Below, piece by piece: positions 1-10,977 of a DNA stretch of 64,000 bases. The position numbers and the translations under genes are program-made. Origin of the DNA: Carposina sasakii (Eukaryota > Arthropoda > Insecta > Lepidoptera > Carposinidae). The notes beneath the pieces were generated by a model. It was not told where the DNA came from, did no database searches, and was given only the letters and a program-made list of their open reading frames with translations. Location: positions 9,548,001 to 9,612,000 of the forward strand of contig CP053148.1 in the NCBI GenBank assembly GCA_014607495.2, written 5' to 3'. The stretch's first letter is position 1. The number at the start of each line of letters is the position of its first letter.

Positions 1-175
1 GACTCTGGGTGTTGTTTTGGGCAAGGCTTTTTTATACACTACCTTTTAGTCTACGCCGCCACCGCACCGTTGCTAATACGATCCGTGTGATTTTCAAATC
101 TTACTACTTTCAACACTATTTACTTTACTATATAGCTATCGGGATGAAGAATAACGTTGCCAATATGTAATTTAG

Positions 176-297
176 AAAAGAGATGGTAAAATTCGTCATC
201 CGAGTAATTAACCCGATGGCTTAGTGGTTATAGTGGTCGTGGGTTCGATTCCCACTCGGGTGAATTTTTTTTCATTTTCTTAATTAATAATTTTATA
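176..297 (+). repeat. tRNA-derived SINE (family 1)
   Basis: A tRNA-like core holds an A-box-like TGGCTTAGTGG at 217-227 and a B box GGTTCGATTCC at 242-252, followed by an AT-rich tail. It is too short to be a real tRNA because the anticodon arm region is missing. The leader (AGATGGTAAAATTCGTC...) and the tail recur at 21024-21138 on the minus strand, and the tail alone at 23261-23313, so this is a dispersed RNA polymerase III-type retroposon. Confidence 0.75.
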
Positions 298-668
298 CTA
301 TTTACTTGATTTAAGTACATAATATTGGTATTGACGCAGTATCGGCTAGAATTGGATTTTGTTCATTAAAGCAAAACAGAACAGTGGGGTTATGGTAGTC
401 GTACAGGATGATTTATCCGTTATTGGGCGTTTTTTCACTAGCGGACACATTTCGACGACATTTCGTTATGTAATATGGGGGCCGTGTCGTGGTCGTTTCG
501 TCTAATCGAAAAACGAGCCATACCATCCTGATACATTATAGCTTCCAAAAAAGCCGTGATCATATCGTTATAGTGGTCGTATCGTCTAGTGGTAAATCAT
601 TTGAAAAATAAGCTGAATTAATATTAACCCCTGACTGCATAATATAATAATACATATATCGACTCTAG

Positions 669-876
669 CCCCCGTATAGGCTTCCTTTTTGACAGTTCCA
701 TACCTAATGATCACTCATTGAAACTTAATGAAATGGAAGTGGCATAATGGAAAGCCTTGTCTGAAGGAAATTTCACAACACACACATACATGCCCACTTC
801 CATTTCACTAAGTTTCAATGAGTACCCATTAATTACTATGAAATGCCAAAAAAGATAGCCGATACTACGCAGGCAA
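669..876. mobile_element. MITE family A, copy 1
   Basis: The two halves are imperfect inverted repeats of about 70 bp. The left half runs from CCCCCGTATAGGC through CTCATTGAAACTTA; the right half has AAGTTTCAATGAG and ends AAAAAAGATAGCCG. A second copy with the same ends lies at 59451-59633. No coding capacity. The superfamily cannot be assigned from the sequence. Confidence 0.6.
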
Positions 877-877
877 A

Positions 878-3030
878 ATACAAAAAAAAAATAGCGTTTA
901 GTTACTTTCTAGTGATATTGCGGATGCGGACTGCAGTTATTGCAACTTGCGTCGGTAATTACCAGATCGTACTTTTTCTATTGATGGCGGCTAATGATGA
1001 AAGTACGGAATTATTTATGAGATTTCGTTACGTACATTTTTAGAATCGTAGGAGACTATTCAAATTTAGGTTTTATTTAAATTTACATTTTTAAAAAACA
1101 CGAGCATTTAATTTAGTTTAAAACTGTCATTCTATACCTATAGATATAAATGCTTCATCGAGATCCGAGATAACATCCACCTTCGGGAATTGGCTTCTCT
1201 GCCTCCCCTAAATTGTTTCCTTAAGAGTTTTGCACGCGAATGTAAAATTGTGACTGAGTGAATTAACACGTAACTGTTATTTAAATAAGACATATAACTA
1301 ATACATACACGCAGAATAATAATACCCTTTACTACATTTGATGACCCTAATCACGCCTTGCACCTACACAGATAATTTATTTCTGGTTTATTTCAAGGAG
1401 GCACTAAATTATTTTGATAAAGAGGGAGAGACAAATAATAATTACTTATTTTGTTGTTATTAGCATTAATAATCGTCTCGTCCGCTTTAGAGTAAATTTA
1501 ATAGGGGATAGACTGGCAAAGACAAATCAAAAACCGAGTTAGAAAATAGCCTATGTGGTCCTTTCCTAACCGTAAATTAAATAGGAAAGATTATGTTTAT
1601 TACGAGAACTGTTTATATCGTGATCCCTCTACGCCTAGCCTTAAGGAAGATTTTAAGCTTATTTAAACGACATCCCCTTTAGCACTGTCACAGAGTTTTA
1701 AGACACAGTTGGAATACTGATTCGGTTAAAATTAAGTAACCTTCATTGATAGCGACGTATCCTTTTTGTTTTAAATCAAAATAAGTTAAATAGATAATTA
1801 TATACAACTAGCGGCCGCCCACGGCTTCGCCCGCGTGAGTGTGCATACTCCCGTGCGAAGCCGGGGCGGGTCCCTAGTTATACATTATAAACCTTCCTCG
1901 TGAATCACTCTATCTATTTAAAAAAAAACCGCTTCCCTAGTTTAAAGATCTACATAGGGAGCATACATAGGGACGGACAGACTTTGCTTTATAATATAGT
2001 GATTATTGTACCTAATTAATATTACATAGTACTTAGGAATCGATGATTATTTATCTATAGGTATACTAATTATTGTAATATATTAACAGGTTTAATACCA
2101 TAGGTACTTAAGATAACGAATCGTTAAAATTGGCGTTAGTTAAGTCGATTTTTCATGATGCCATTCAGCCATTACAATATATAGGAAAGTGATATTTAAT
2201 AATCGATTTCTACACTATATTATCTCACTTTTCACTTTTTGTGATTGCAGAAACACGATTCATAGACTTTTTTACGATAAAAAATTGTGTTAAAGATAAC
2301 TCTATTTTATCAAATTTGTTCATTTTACAGGCAAACCAGAGCAATTTAAGCCTCAACTTTTGTATCAATAGACTTGTCTAAACATACTCTAAAAACATAT
2401 GGTTGCACATTTTAAAAATATTTTAAAACGCGAAAATATGTGTTGTCTCTTACGCACTTTTAGTTTAAACTAGTCCCCGCTCATATTTGTATGGAAATAA
2501 ACGTCCCTCCACCCTCCCTCAGTCGGCCTCCGGCATTGATCGACGATGGGTCTATGTCAGTCGTTTTCCCGCGCTGTTATTTTTCTCTGTCAAATTTTAA
2601 CTGACTATTTACTGGCTGACATTATTATCTAAGGGTAAATTCATATTAGGTACTACAAAAGGAACTAGATACGATTATTAGGAAATCGCGGGACGCAAGA
2701 TCAGACGTGGCAATCATTGAGTCTTAGGCAGTTACGAGTACTTGAGACAATAAAATTGTTATGGCAATATTTTACCTGCATTCATGCGGGGCATTACTGG
2801 AATATACCAGATGACGCTTTTTTATAAATTCTGTATTACACGTCTAAAGGTTTGTACAATGGCGGACTTAATGCTATGCAGCATTCTCTACTAGTCAATC
2901 AATATTTGTGGTGAGAATGTACAGGTAGCGCAATCGACAAAACAATTTTAAAGATAGGCTATACATAAAAATAAATATTAATAACAAACAATAGTAGCTA
3001 AGCACACTTAATTCTATAATCAGTAGGTAC
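878..3030. other. gene-free AT-rich stretch
   Basis: No open frame with a recognisable protein and no RNA gene seen. The only structured item is the pair of opposed Helitron-type ends at 1808-1877. Confidence 0.6.
1808..1877. repeat. two opposed Helitron 3' ends
   Basis: CTAG followed by GCGGCCGCCCACGGCTTCGC (inverted 3' end) meets GTGCGAAGCCGGGGCGGGTC ending in CTAG (forward 3' end). Each half is the GC-rich hairpin plus CTAG that closes Helitron-like elements elsewhere in this window, so this looks like two elements joined end to end with the bodies lost. Confidence 0.5.
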
Positions 3031-3047
3031 TTACACATAATACGACA

Positions 3048-3595
3048 CTAGACATGGACCAGGTTCTGGACTCTCCTGTAGTGCTCAGTTACTCTTGACT
3101 TAAATACCTCCACATTAGAAGACTCCCGAATCGTTACTGGTAGATCGTTCCATAAGCGAACAGCAGTGGCAGTAAAAGAGTCAGAATACAAAGCAGCATT
3201 GCGCTTGGGCTCACGGAGGGTTTTGTTGCGGCTAGACCGGAGTGGTCTATCGCAGGAGGAGAAGAACTCGAAGCGTTCGGAAATGTATTGGGGAGCAAGA
3301 GGATGGTTTAGGGTATTGAACAAGAAGGAAAGTAGGTGAAGATTACGTCGATGTCTAATATTGCGCCAGTTTAGCTGTGCTCGATATTGGGGTCATATTT
3401 ACGCAATCCAAAAATTATATCGAATATACATGTTGAGAAAGCGGTCCATCTTATCTAAGAAATCCTCTGTAATATCTGGGTAGCAGACATCAGCATAGTC
3501 AATAATTGGGAGCAACAGAGCGTTGACCAACATGATCTTGGCCGATATTGTTAGGAAGTTCTGCATAAGTTTTAGCGAACGCTTTCGCTACCCCA
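3048..3595 (-). pseudogene. jockey/CR1-like LINE reverse transcriptase, C-terminal remnant
   Basis: The last 91 residues are an open frame with the ending typical of jockey/CR1-type LINE ORF2 (SFTATAVRLWNDLP followed by a short basic tail). Upstream on the same strand, in a broken frame up to about 3595, is LLPIIDYADVCYPD, the segment that follows the RT domain in these proteins. A stop and a frameshift near 3400 separate the parts. The catalytic RT motifs are absent, so this is a 5'-truncated, decayed insertion. Confidence 0.75.
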
Positions 3596-4085
3596 TTCAT
3601 ATAAAATGTATGTACTACAACAGTATCACAGCGAACTTATACTGTTATTCTATATTTGCTTAATATTACCTATGAATGCTTATTTTATAGAATATTCCGC
3701 CGCCGCTGCGCCCATCGTAATAATTGAATAGTGTGTTTTCGGGCAAAGAATATTGATAAGATATTTATTTACCCACCCATGTCGTCGATACAATGCAGGA
3801 TGAATTATAACGTTTTTTATTAACTAAAAAAATAAGTAGATACGAGTAGATTTCCACGAAGCGACGACGTCGCATCGTGAATCGACGCCGCAGCATGTGT
3901 GGAAACCCTTAGTTACTCGTATGTGTGTCACATTTCTCCAGTCGATTTACCAATTTATTAATAAACTGAAGATGTCGCCGTGTGTTACCGAACGAAATGA
4001 TATTTCAACGTGGTGACTGCAGTTCCTTTTCCTGCCACTTTGCCGATAAATTGGCAAACGCACACATTTCAATCACTCATAATAA

Positions 4086-4195
4086 TCCGACTAATATTAT
4101 AAACGCGAAAGTTTGTGAGGTTGTATGTATGTTTATTGCTCTTTTACGCCAAAACTACTCAATGTATTTTAATGAAACTTCACAATAATAAAGCT
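4086..4195 (+). mobile_element. Helitron-like 5' end fragment
   Basis: Begins TC and continues CGACTAATATTATAAACGCG, then AAAGTTTGTGAGG and a degenerate GTATGTATG run, followed by the GCCAAAACTACTC segment. It is the 5' terminus of the Helitron family seen complete at 6713-7605. It is abutted by an RTE 3' fragment, so the 3' part is lost. Confidence 0.55.
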
Positions 4196-4262
4196 TGGCC
4201 GCGTGGTGCCGGCAGAGTAGAATTTGTACCACCCTATGTCTGCCCGTAGGTATCGTATAATT
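4196..4262 (+). repeat. RTE LINE 3'-region fragment
   Basis: Matches the block TTGGCCGCGTGGTGCCGGCA... of the complete 3' insertion at 48304-48584, but the (GAT)n tail is missing. Confidence 0.6.
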
Positions 4263-4338
4263 TCGACATTTTGTTTGTTCTCCAGTATGTGCGATCGGGC
4301 GCGGACGAAGTTGCAGGCGTCCACTAGTGTCAAATATA

Positions 4339-4622
4339 CAGGGTGATTTTTGGTCATCAACGTTCCCGAAATCTACGGAATCTCTTCGTTATCACGATCA
4401 TTTTTCACCATGGAAGCATGCCTGGGAAGTGTCTGGTTCCCAAGATATTAGGGTTCAAAGTTGAATAAATAGACTGCGTTTTTCTGCATAAATGCACATA
4501 GACGCGCGTAGCAAGATTTTTTCACGAGCAATAATCAATATCTGTCTATGAAAAAACTAGCAAAAACACTGGACACTATAAATTTCGCCCGATCAAGTAA
4601 TAAAATTTTTCAAGAAATCCGT
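4339..4622. mobile_element. MITE family B, partial copy
   Basis: Starts at TA-CAGGGTGATTTTTGG and matches the inverted complement of the complete copy at 35521-35885 through GATCAAGTAAT. The other terminus is missing. Confidence 0.65.
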
Positions 4623-4629
4623 GGGACTC

Positions 4630-6700
4630 GCAAATTGCGTAAAACTTTCACGAAACTTTAATAAATAACTCAGTAGGTACGAGTACATGCGTTTTGGAAT
4701 TAATATTGAGCACGGAGTCACCTTAACGTTATCTAATCATTACAGAATAAATCTAATAATAATAGGGTCCGCATGCGGGGTATAGCACTGATGAATGTAA
4801 TTAACAATGAAAAGTATTTGAGTATTTGACCCGCAAGCTCTATATCGACTGATGAATTTAATTGGTCGATATAATGCATGCGGGGAATCCCGAACACGCA
4901 TCGACTTGTTAACTTTCATTGGTTGTTATATCGCCTGCGTAGCTGCGGGGACTCCCCGTATGCTGTATACCGAACGAGTTAACGACCAATGAAATTGTGC
5001 CAGAAAATATGTTGCACCATCAACGTGGCTCGACGTGACACGGTTCATAGAAAATACCTATATAAGGAGTGGACTGATTCGGTACCGTATAAACAAACTG
5101 AGTACGAGACCGTCGTCGAAAGAAGAAAGAATTTGGGATCGTTAAAGTTTTATTACGTTGAAAAATATAAAACGGATTTTTAACCATTCTCATTACTCCA
5201 CATGAAAAATAAATTAAGTGTGCCGTGCAGAAAATTAAATATTTTAGAAACTTTATTTAGTTTATTTATGTTCAAATCAAAATATAGGTATAGATTAATA
5301 AATTTTAAATAAGGCAGAACTGTATCTACTTTAGAAAAGGAAAAAAATAGCATTTTCCGGAATGAGATGTTAGGTAGCGCTTTCATTTGTAATAAATTTG
5401 AATTTATTATTACCTCCTGCAAGCAGCATTAGTGAACTTTATCCCAAAAAGCTGCAAATAACGACAAACTGTAATACTTTCCAAAGAGGACATACATACA
5501 CGTACATAATATATCGATCTACAGAACTTTTCAAGGGAGGTACATTGGGAGCTACGCTTAACTTTTTATCTTTGAATCCCGACCCATTTGGAATGTTTAC
5601 AAAGCCCACATGCTTTTAAGCTTTTATCGTTTATACAGGAGAGCGAAGCCTGTGCCAGGTATTAGGTAGGTATAATATCTATTGTAACATAGTATAATAA
5701 TAAGCAGATTAAGTTTTATATTTCCTATATAGTTTAGCCAGTCTGTTTTTATATTTTTTTTTCTTTATATTAATATAAAAAAAATTACATGAACATCTTA
5801 GATAGGTATCTACTACGAAATGCAAATGCGAGTGTGGGAGCTGCTTCCTCGAATAATTTATAAAGAGCCATCTATATTATGCAACATGTTGCTTAAATTG
5901 AAGGTAATAAGTCATCCAGTTACGTACTTACATAAAATGTGGAGCATTTCTGCCATTATTAATTTTATCTTGTACTAACATGCGGCAAAAGCTTTTATAT
6001 TTAAATAATATAATGTTTATGTAAGTTGTTACTTATTTATTATCTTCAAAAATCTGTGAACGTTTCGTATAAAATTTAATATAAATACTCGACTGCGCCA
6101 GAAGGAAGGTTAAGTTTTTCGATTATATTTATAGCCTTTTGTCGCTTGAGCTTAAGCTTGTGTCCTAAGTTTCATCTTTGTCGTGAGAGTGACACTGACA
6201 CTGCATTGTTTTTTGACATTTACATAATTTGATAAGTAATCAGTAAGTGAGTTTGCAAACATTTTATTTTGCACCGATATGCAGGCAGGTGTCGGTCGGA
6301 ACACTGGATTCATTTTTTGACCGACTTTTTAGGGCGTTCAAATATTTGCTCAATGTAATCTCAAGCAAGCAATATATAGGTACTCGTATGTATATTTTTT
6401 AGGCATTGGCATTTTAATCTTTGATATGGATACCTATACAAATACCCATGGGCATATTTATGAAGCGCTAACAGACAGAGTAGAGTTAGCATAACAATGC
6501 GACTGAACTTTAAGCTTAATTAATATTTACTGTAGAAACTTCTCTAACTTCGTGTCTATGGAGAATACTAAATTATACCTTAGGACCGAAGTTTGTAGGT
6601 ACGTACATGACCTTTCAGGTGAAGTAGGTAAGTAATAATACCATCAAAAACATTTTATAAATGTAATAAATGTAGTAGACCAGACTAGAATATATTACGA
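4630..6700. other. gene-free AT-rich stretch
   Basis: Short open frames here have no recognisable family. At 4768-4995 there are scattered GCATGCGGGG/CCCCGTATGC and ACCAATGAAA words in both orientations, which may be a small decayed inverted-repeat element. Confidence 0.5.
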
Positions 6701-6712
6701 CTATATATAACA

Positions 6713-7605
6713 CTAGCTTTTTACCCGCGGCTTCGCCCGCAGTGGAGCCATTAAATAAGTATGAGAGATAAAGGGTAAGGGTATAATAATAGAAATGAGT
6801 CAATATGATAACTAAATTTTATTGCTTGGCTGAGATCAACAATTTTTAAAAATTACTACAGACAATGAAGTTTCAACACCTTAAAATATGCGTATTGAAA
6901 TGCAACAACAAATGTTAAAATATATTTCACCGTAACAAAAATAAATAATTCTGAATTCTAACAATATAAAAAAATAAAATACAAAGTATTAATCTAGGAT
7001 ATTTTTGTAGACAATGTTATAAGTTTTCCCGTCGGGTGCAAATATGTGTAAATTCCGGGCATTAGATACAGGCTACATAAAGTTGACCATGAGAGAAGCA
7101 TGGGTTTTCTAAATGCACTCCTGCTACCTGTAATGTTTGTCCTTGTGCCTTGTTTATAGTAACAGCAAAGCTAAGCTTGACGGGAAACTGAACCCTTTTA
7201 AATTGGTATCCGAGGTATTATAACACTATTTCCCTTACCGACACCTGTTAAAATAGTAGCACCAAGTATGTTCTGTCCCAATTTTGTTATCCGAAGCTTT
7301 GTTCCATTGCATAGCCGAGGAGCATCGAATTAAATATTGTCGTCACCGCCGGTAATACAGTGGGACGGTATTACAGTATTCAGGGTTGAAACTTCATTAC
7401 TGTAATGCTAGATGGCGTTGAAGTAGCTAAATTTGACGATTTTTTGACAAACAATTTTTTTATCTTTCGTAATATTTTTTTTAATATAAAGTACTCTATG
7501 TTACTTCTAATACCTTCAAGAGTACAAAGTTTCATGATGATCGGTTAAGTAGTTTTTGCGTGAAAGCGTAACAAACAAACTTACATTCGCATTTATAATA
7601 TTATT
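6713..7605 (-). mobile_element. Helitron with both termini and helicase relic
   Basis: Read on the minus strand it begins with AATATTATAAATGCG at about 7605 and ends with a GC-rich hairpin (GCGGGCGAAGCCGCGGG) followed by CTAG at 6713-6716, the canonical CTRR end of Helitrons. The enclosed protein remnant has the same orientation, as expected for a Rep/helicase element. The length of about 0.9 kb shows that most of the autonomous element is deleted. The exact 5' TC is not preserved. Fragments of the same family recur at 1808, 4086, 16128, 22525, 29720, 45575 and 46640. Confidence 0.7.
6990..7335 (-). pseudogene. Helitron Pif1-like helicase, C-terminal remnant
   Basis: The translated minus strand shows, in broken frames, segments characteristic of the C-terminal end of Helitron helicases: APRLCNGTKLRI, ILTGVGKGNSVIIPRI, FAVTINKAQGQTLQ (helicase motif with the QGQ triad) and FSHGQLYVAC followed by YNIVYKN. 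At least two frameshifts interrupt it near 7200 and 7075. The Walker A/B motifs and the Rep domain are absent, so no activity is expected. Confidence 0.8.
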
Positions 7606-7981
7606 ATATAATATAAGTTATAAGTTAAGTAGGGATAGGGATGTATATAGGTATAGAAAAATATTTGACAGTGCGAGTCATAATATATGACTTTTACATA
7701 ATATATGACTCGCAGAGCTATTCTTGCAGGGTCAAGTTTCCTCCACTCGCTGTACTTTACAAGCAATACCTATGTTTACAAACCCAACTTCACAAACACA
7801 CTCAATGTTTCGTTTTTTATTTTCTTTCTTTTGCTTTTATTTTTCTTATAAAGTGGAGTGTGTGGATTTTATAAACAACCTTTTTGAACCGTTTATATAG
7901 GTACATCCTTCAAGTAAGTACACATGCTTGAAAAATATTCTTAGAATTCGATATTCAAGTAATAAACGACTGAACTGCTTA

Positions 7982-8308
7982 GAGCGCTTGTAGACGTGAA
8001 CGGACAACGAGCCGTGTTTTTTGACGGATTCACGCTTGTGTATGGCGCGCTATGAGAGTTTGTACACGCAGCGGACAACGGACCGTCGAACTTTGGCGGT
8101 CCGTTATCCGAATCCGCTGTTCAAAATTCTTGGGGGGTAAAATTGGATGTTTACAAAATTTAGCGTAGATTTGACAAAAATATCGTAGAATTTGAACGAA
8201 TTATCGTGCGATACCTAATTTTAATTTTTATGGCATGGCACTCAATTATCGTGGATCTACGATAATTATCGTGCATTTCGCAACGCTGGTTCACGTCTAC
8301 AGGCGCTC
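7982..8308. mobile_element. MITE with 20-bp terminal inverted repeats
   Basis: The left end GAGCGCTTGTAGACGTGAAC (7982-8001) is the inverted match, one mismatch, of GTTCACGTCTACAGGCGCTC (8289-8308). The interior carries subterminal repeats (CGGACAACG, CGGTCCGTT, ATTATCGTG). No coding potential. No clear target duplication, so the superfamily is open. Confidence 0.65.
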
Positions 8309-8771
8309 AGTGCGCCATACGTTACGTAATTTCGAACCGCAGCAAACATTGGCACATACATGGTAACTTGGGATAGGTACCGATAAGTTAGTAAAGAAAC
8401 ATTGGGAAAGTTAAAGTTTCATTCAAATTCAATAAGTAAGTACATTAGTATGAACATTTAGGCGCAGTGATTTAGATTACCAATAGGGTAGATGCATGAA
8501 TTTTTTTATTTCTTTTTTATATTCTACGTAAAAAATGAATAAAGTTTGCCCTTGGAATGGCATATCTAACTTTAACCATTTTAAATTTACAGCAATTCAA
8601 AAATACGAGCCGGCAAAATGTTTTTGACGCTCCGTTTGCTCTATACTAAAATGACAAAGACTTTGACGTCATAATAGACAACCGTCTCAAATTAGTATGG
8701 GGAAAAATGCAATCTTATTTTATAAACGTAATATTTTATATTTTGTGTATTGTTGTCAATAAAAATTGTTT

Positions 8772-8946
8772 ATTAAGCCATGAACCGTTATTAGAAGCCT
8801 AAATAAACACTATTTGAGAGCAGCGAACCTGATTTCCGGTAACGAGTCGGTATTTTTGCTCGAGTGTCTCTTCCATACTACGTCACATCCCGTACACCAG
8901 GTGGGGAGTCTTGCTCGTGGTGTGTCCGGGAGTCTATCTTCATTGG
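8772..8946. repeat. DIRS left inverted terminal repeat
   Basis: The inner 153 bp (8794-8946) match the right repeat in inverse orientation with few changes. The outer 22 bp are specific to the left edge and are repeated, inverted, only in the internal complementary region. Unequal outer extensions are usual in DIRS elements. Confidence 0.85.
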
Positions 8947-9002
8947 CGTTTTGATTGCCGTGACAGTCGGTTGTATTCAAGTAAGTGCACCTATTTTTAC
9001 TT

Positions 9003-9430
9003 CATCATTTACAGCCCTGAGAAGTCCACTGTTGGACATAGGCCTCCCCCAACAACCTCCACTCCGACCGGTCGAAAGCAGCCTGCATCCAACCGACGCC
9101 CGCAATTTTGGCCAGGTCATCCGTCCACCTCGCGGGTGGTCTTCCCACGCTGCGCTTGCCGATACGTGGTATCCACTCTAGAACTTTCCGACTCCATCGG
9201 CCATCAGTTCTTCGAGCTATGTGCCCTGCCCTTTGCCACTTCAGCTTGCTGGACCGTTCAGCTATGTCGGTGATCTTTGTACGTCTGCGGATCTCCTCAT
9301 TTCTGATTCGATCACGCAGAGAGATCCCAAGCATAGCTCTTTCCATCGCTCGCTGTGCGATCCTGAGCTTTTTTATGAGGCACATAGTTAGAGACCACGT
9401 CTCGGTACCGTAGGTCATCACGCACAGCAC
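9003..9430 (-). mobile_element. 5'-truncated RTE LINE inserted in DIRS
   Basis: The minus strand encodes an open C-terminal RTE-type ORF end: TYGTETWSLTMCLIKKLR, then GHIARRTDGRWSRKVLEW, GKRSVGRPPARWTDDL and YVQQWTSQG before the stop. This is the standard ending of RTE-clade reverse transcriptase proteins. The tail (ATGATGAA on the minus strand) lies at the left. The insert is flanked by an 8-bp direct duplication TTTTACTT (8995-9002 and 9431-9438), so it is a target-primed insertion into the DIRS leader. Confidence 0.85.
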
Positions 9431-9508
9431 TTTTACTTACATAAATTTATTTTACAGATATAAACGAAAACGATGTTATCGTTCGTTGTTTTTTGTAATA
9501 ATTTTTGT

Positions 9509-10560
9509 ATGGACGATAACGTTGTTTCTTCGTCCAGCTCGAGTTCTCAATAGTTTGTTAGTGTTACAAGATCTTATGTCTATGTTAGTAATAGATACAT
9601 TATAGATAAATTAATTATTAAAATAAAGTGGCAGAACATGTAAGTGAAATCCAAACTTGAAAACCTACTTTTCACTCCAACGTAAACCAAAATAATTGCA
9701 ATGAGTTTAATGAAGGGTATGTTTCTGACGTGAGTGCTAATATTAGAGGAGATATTTATACAGAGGGGTAAGCACGAACCTCTCGATAGTCCGTAACGCT
9801 ATTCAAAATTCAAATTCAATTCAAAATCATCAAACTGTCAATACCCATAGATTTTGCTAGCGAGTCGCTAGCGTTACGCCGCGTGAAAAGGTTCATGCTT
9901 ACCCTACAGAACTAGACAATACAATATCGGGGAGTTCTCGCCAAAGTACAGAAATCTTATTGTATCACTCCTGCTTACACATATTTAGAAAGTAATGACG
10001 AAATTAAACCTTACGATAAATTCAATTCATTTTCACTTAGTGAACGAGATTTTCTTCTATAACTTCTTATCAAACAGATTGAAGCAGTGCAAGCTGGTTT
10101 TAATTCTTTAATTAAATGGGTTGGTTCGTGGTGGAATCTATCGAAGAAAATATTAACATTGTTATTATTATTGTATCTCTTTCTAAATTCACGGGACTAC
10201 GGAGTTCCGGTCCTTTGAGAGGCGTGCATCGAACCGTAGCCAAGTTGTAGAGGCCCTTTTATTATTATTTTTATACTTTTTTAAGGGTAGTTACCAAAAA
10301 ATTTGTAGTTATGTCTTGTAACCTGAATGCGCGCATAGAGCGGAAATGATTCAACAGCGGCGAGATAGCATATTATTACGTTTGGTTAAAGACAGTTTTA
10401 CAAAATCTTGTTTACGGAAAATTCCGCCAACCTGTGAATATCTTTTTGAAAAAGATTTGTTTTCATTTGGCCGCTTCGTGCACCTAATAAAAATATATAA
10501 AAACTGCTGCGTAAGCACAGTCCCCTCAGCAGACTCAGGTCCTTCCTAGTTATGCTACTA
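9509..10560 (+). pseudogene. DIRS Gag-like relic
   Basis: An ATG at 9509 starts a serine-rich short frame (MDDNVVSSSSSSSQ) that soon stops. Further fragments follow in several frames: LAKVQKSYCITPAYTYLES near 9940, then ECAHRAEMIQQRRDSILLR near 10330 with a continuation to about 10550. A basic stretch NQGRDYPRPSQRHIGN lies near 10650-10690. Position ahead of RT and the basic C-terminal stretch fit DIRS Gag; the family assignment rests on context more than on motifs. A 140-bp MITE interrupts it. Confidence 0.55.
9765..9904. mobile_element. MITE family C, copy 1 (140 bp) with 6-bp target duplication
   Basis: The ends GGGGTAAGCACGAACC and (inverted) GGGTAAGCATGAACC flank a 140-bp insert. TACAGA is directly repeated on both sides (9759-9764 and 9905-9910). 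A second copy is at 58382-58495. Confidence 0.8.
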
Positions 10561-10977
10561 ATTACATTTACAATTATGCTACAATACACAATACGCGTAC
10601 AACAATATAATACAAACCTCCTGCCACGGACTTTTTAAAATACTTTATATAATCAAGGCCGCGATTATCCCCGCCCTTCTCAAAGGCACATTGGTAATCA
10701 TATCAGGACCTCACGACCAAAGCCTGTTTATAATAATTTGGAGTCATACCCCACTACTAGACGAGGACAGGCGCGACCTCAAGGGCCGCCTAGCACCCGT
10801 TTTTAATGCAAACGAAAATTCTGACTCAAATATTTTCCGGGCTTGCCAATTACCAAATTTTGCAAAAGAATGGGACTGCCATTAAGTTTAAGGGCCATTA
10901 TATAAAATTTACCAATACCATTTATAGCCAGAATTTGTTTCAGTAACCAAAATCAGATTAGTGAACGTAAGTTTTCT

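Noticed and set aside
210..263. Functional tRNA gene
   Set aside because: A and B boxes are present but the spacing leaves no anticodon arm, and the same unit with tail recurs at 21 and 23 kb; it is a SINE.
8864..9413. Plus-strand protein frames of 100-120 codons
   Set aside because: They are antisense shadows of the RTE C-terminus and run through the DIRS inverted repeat.
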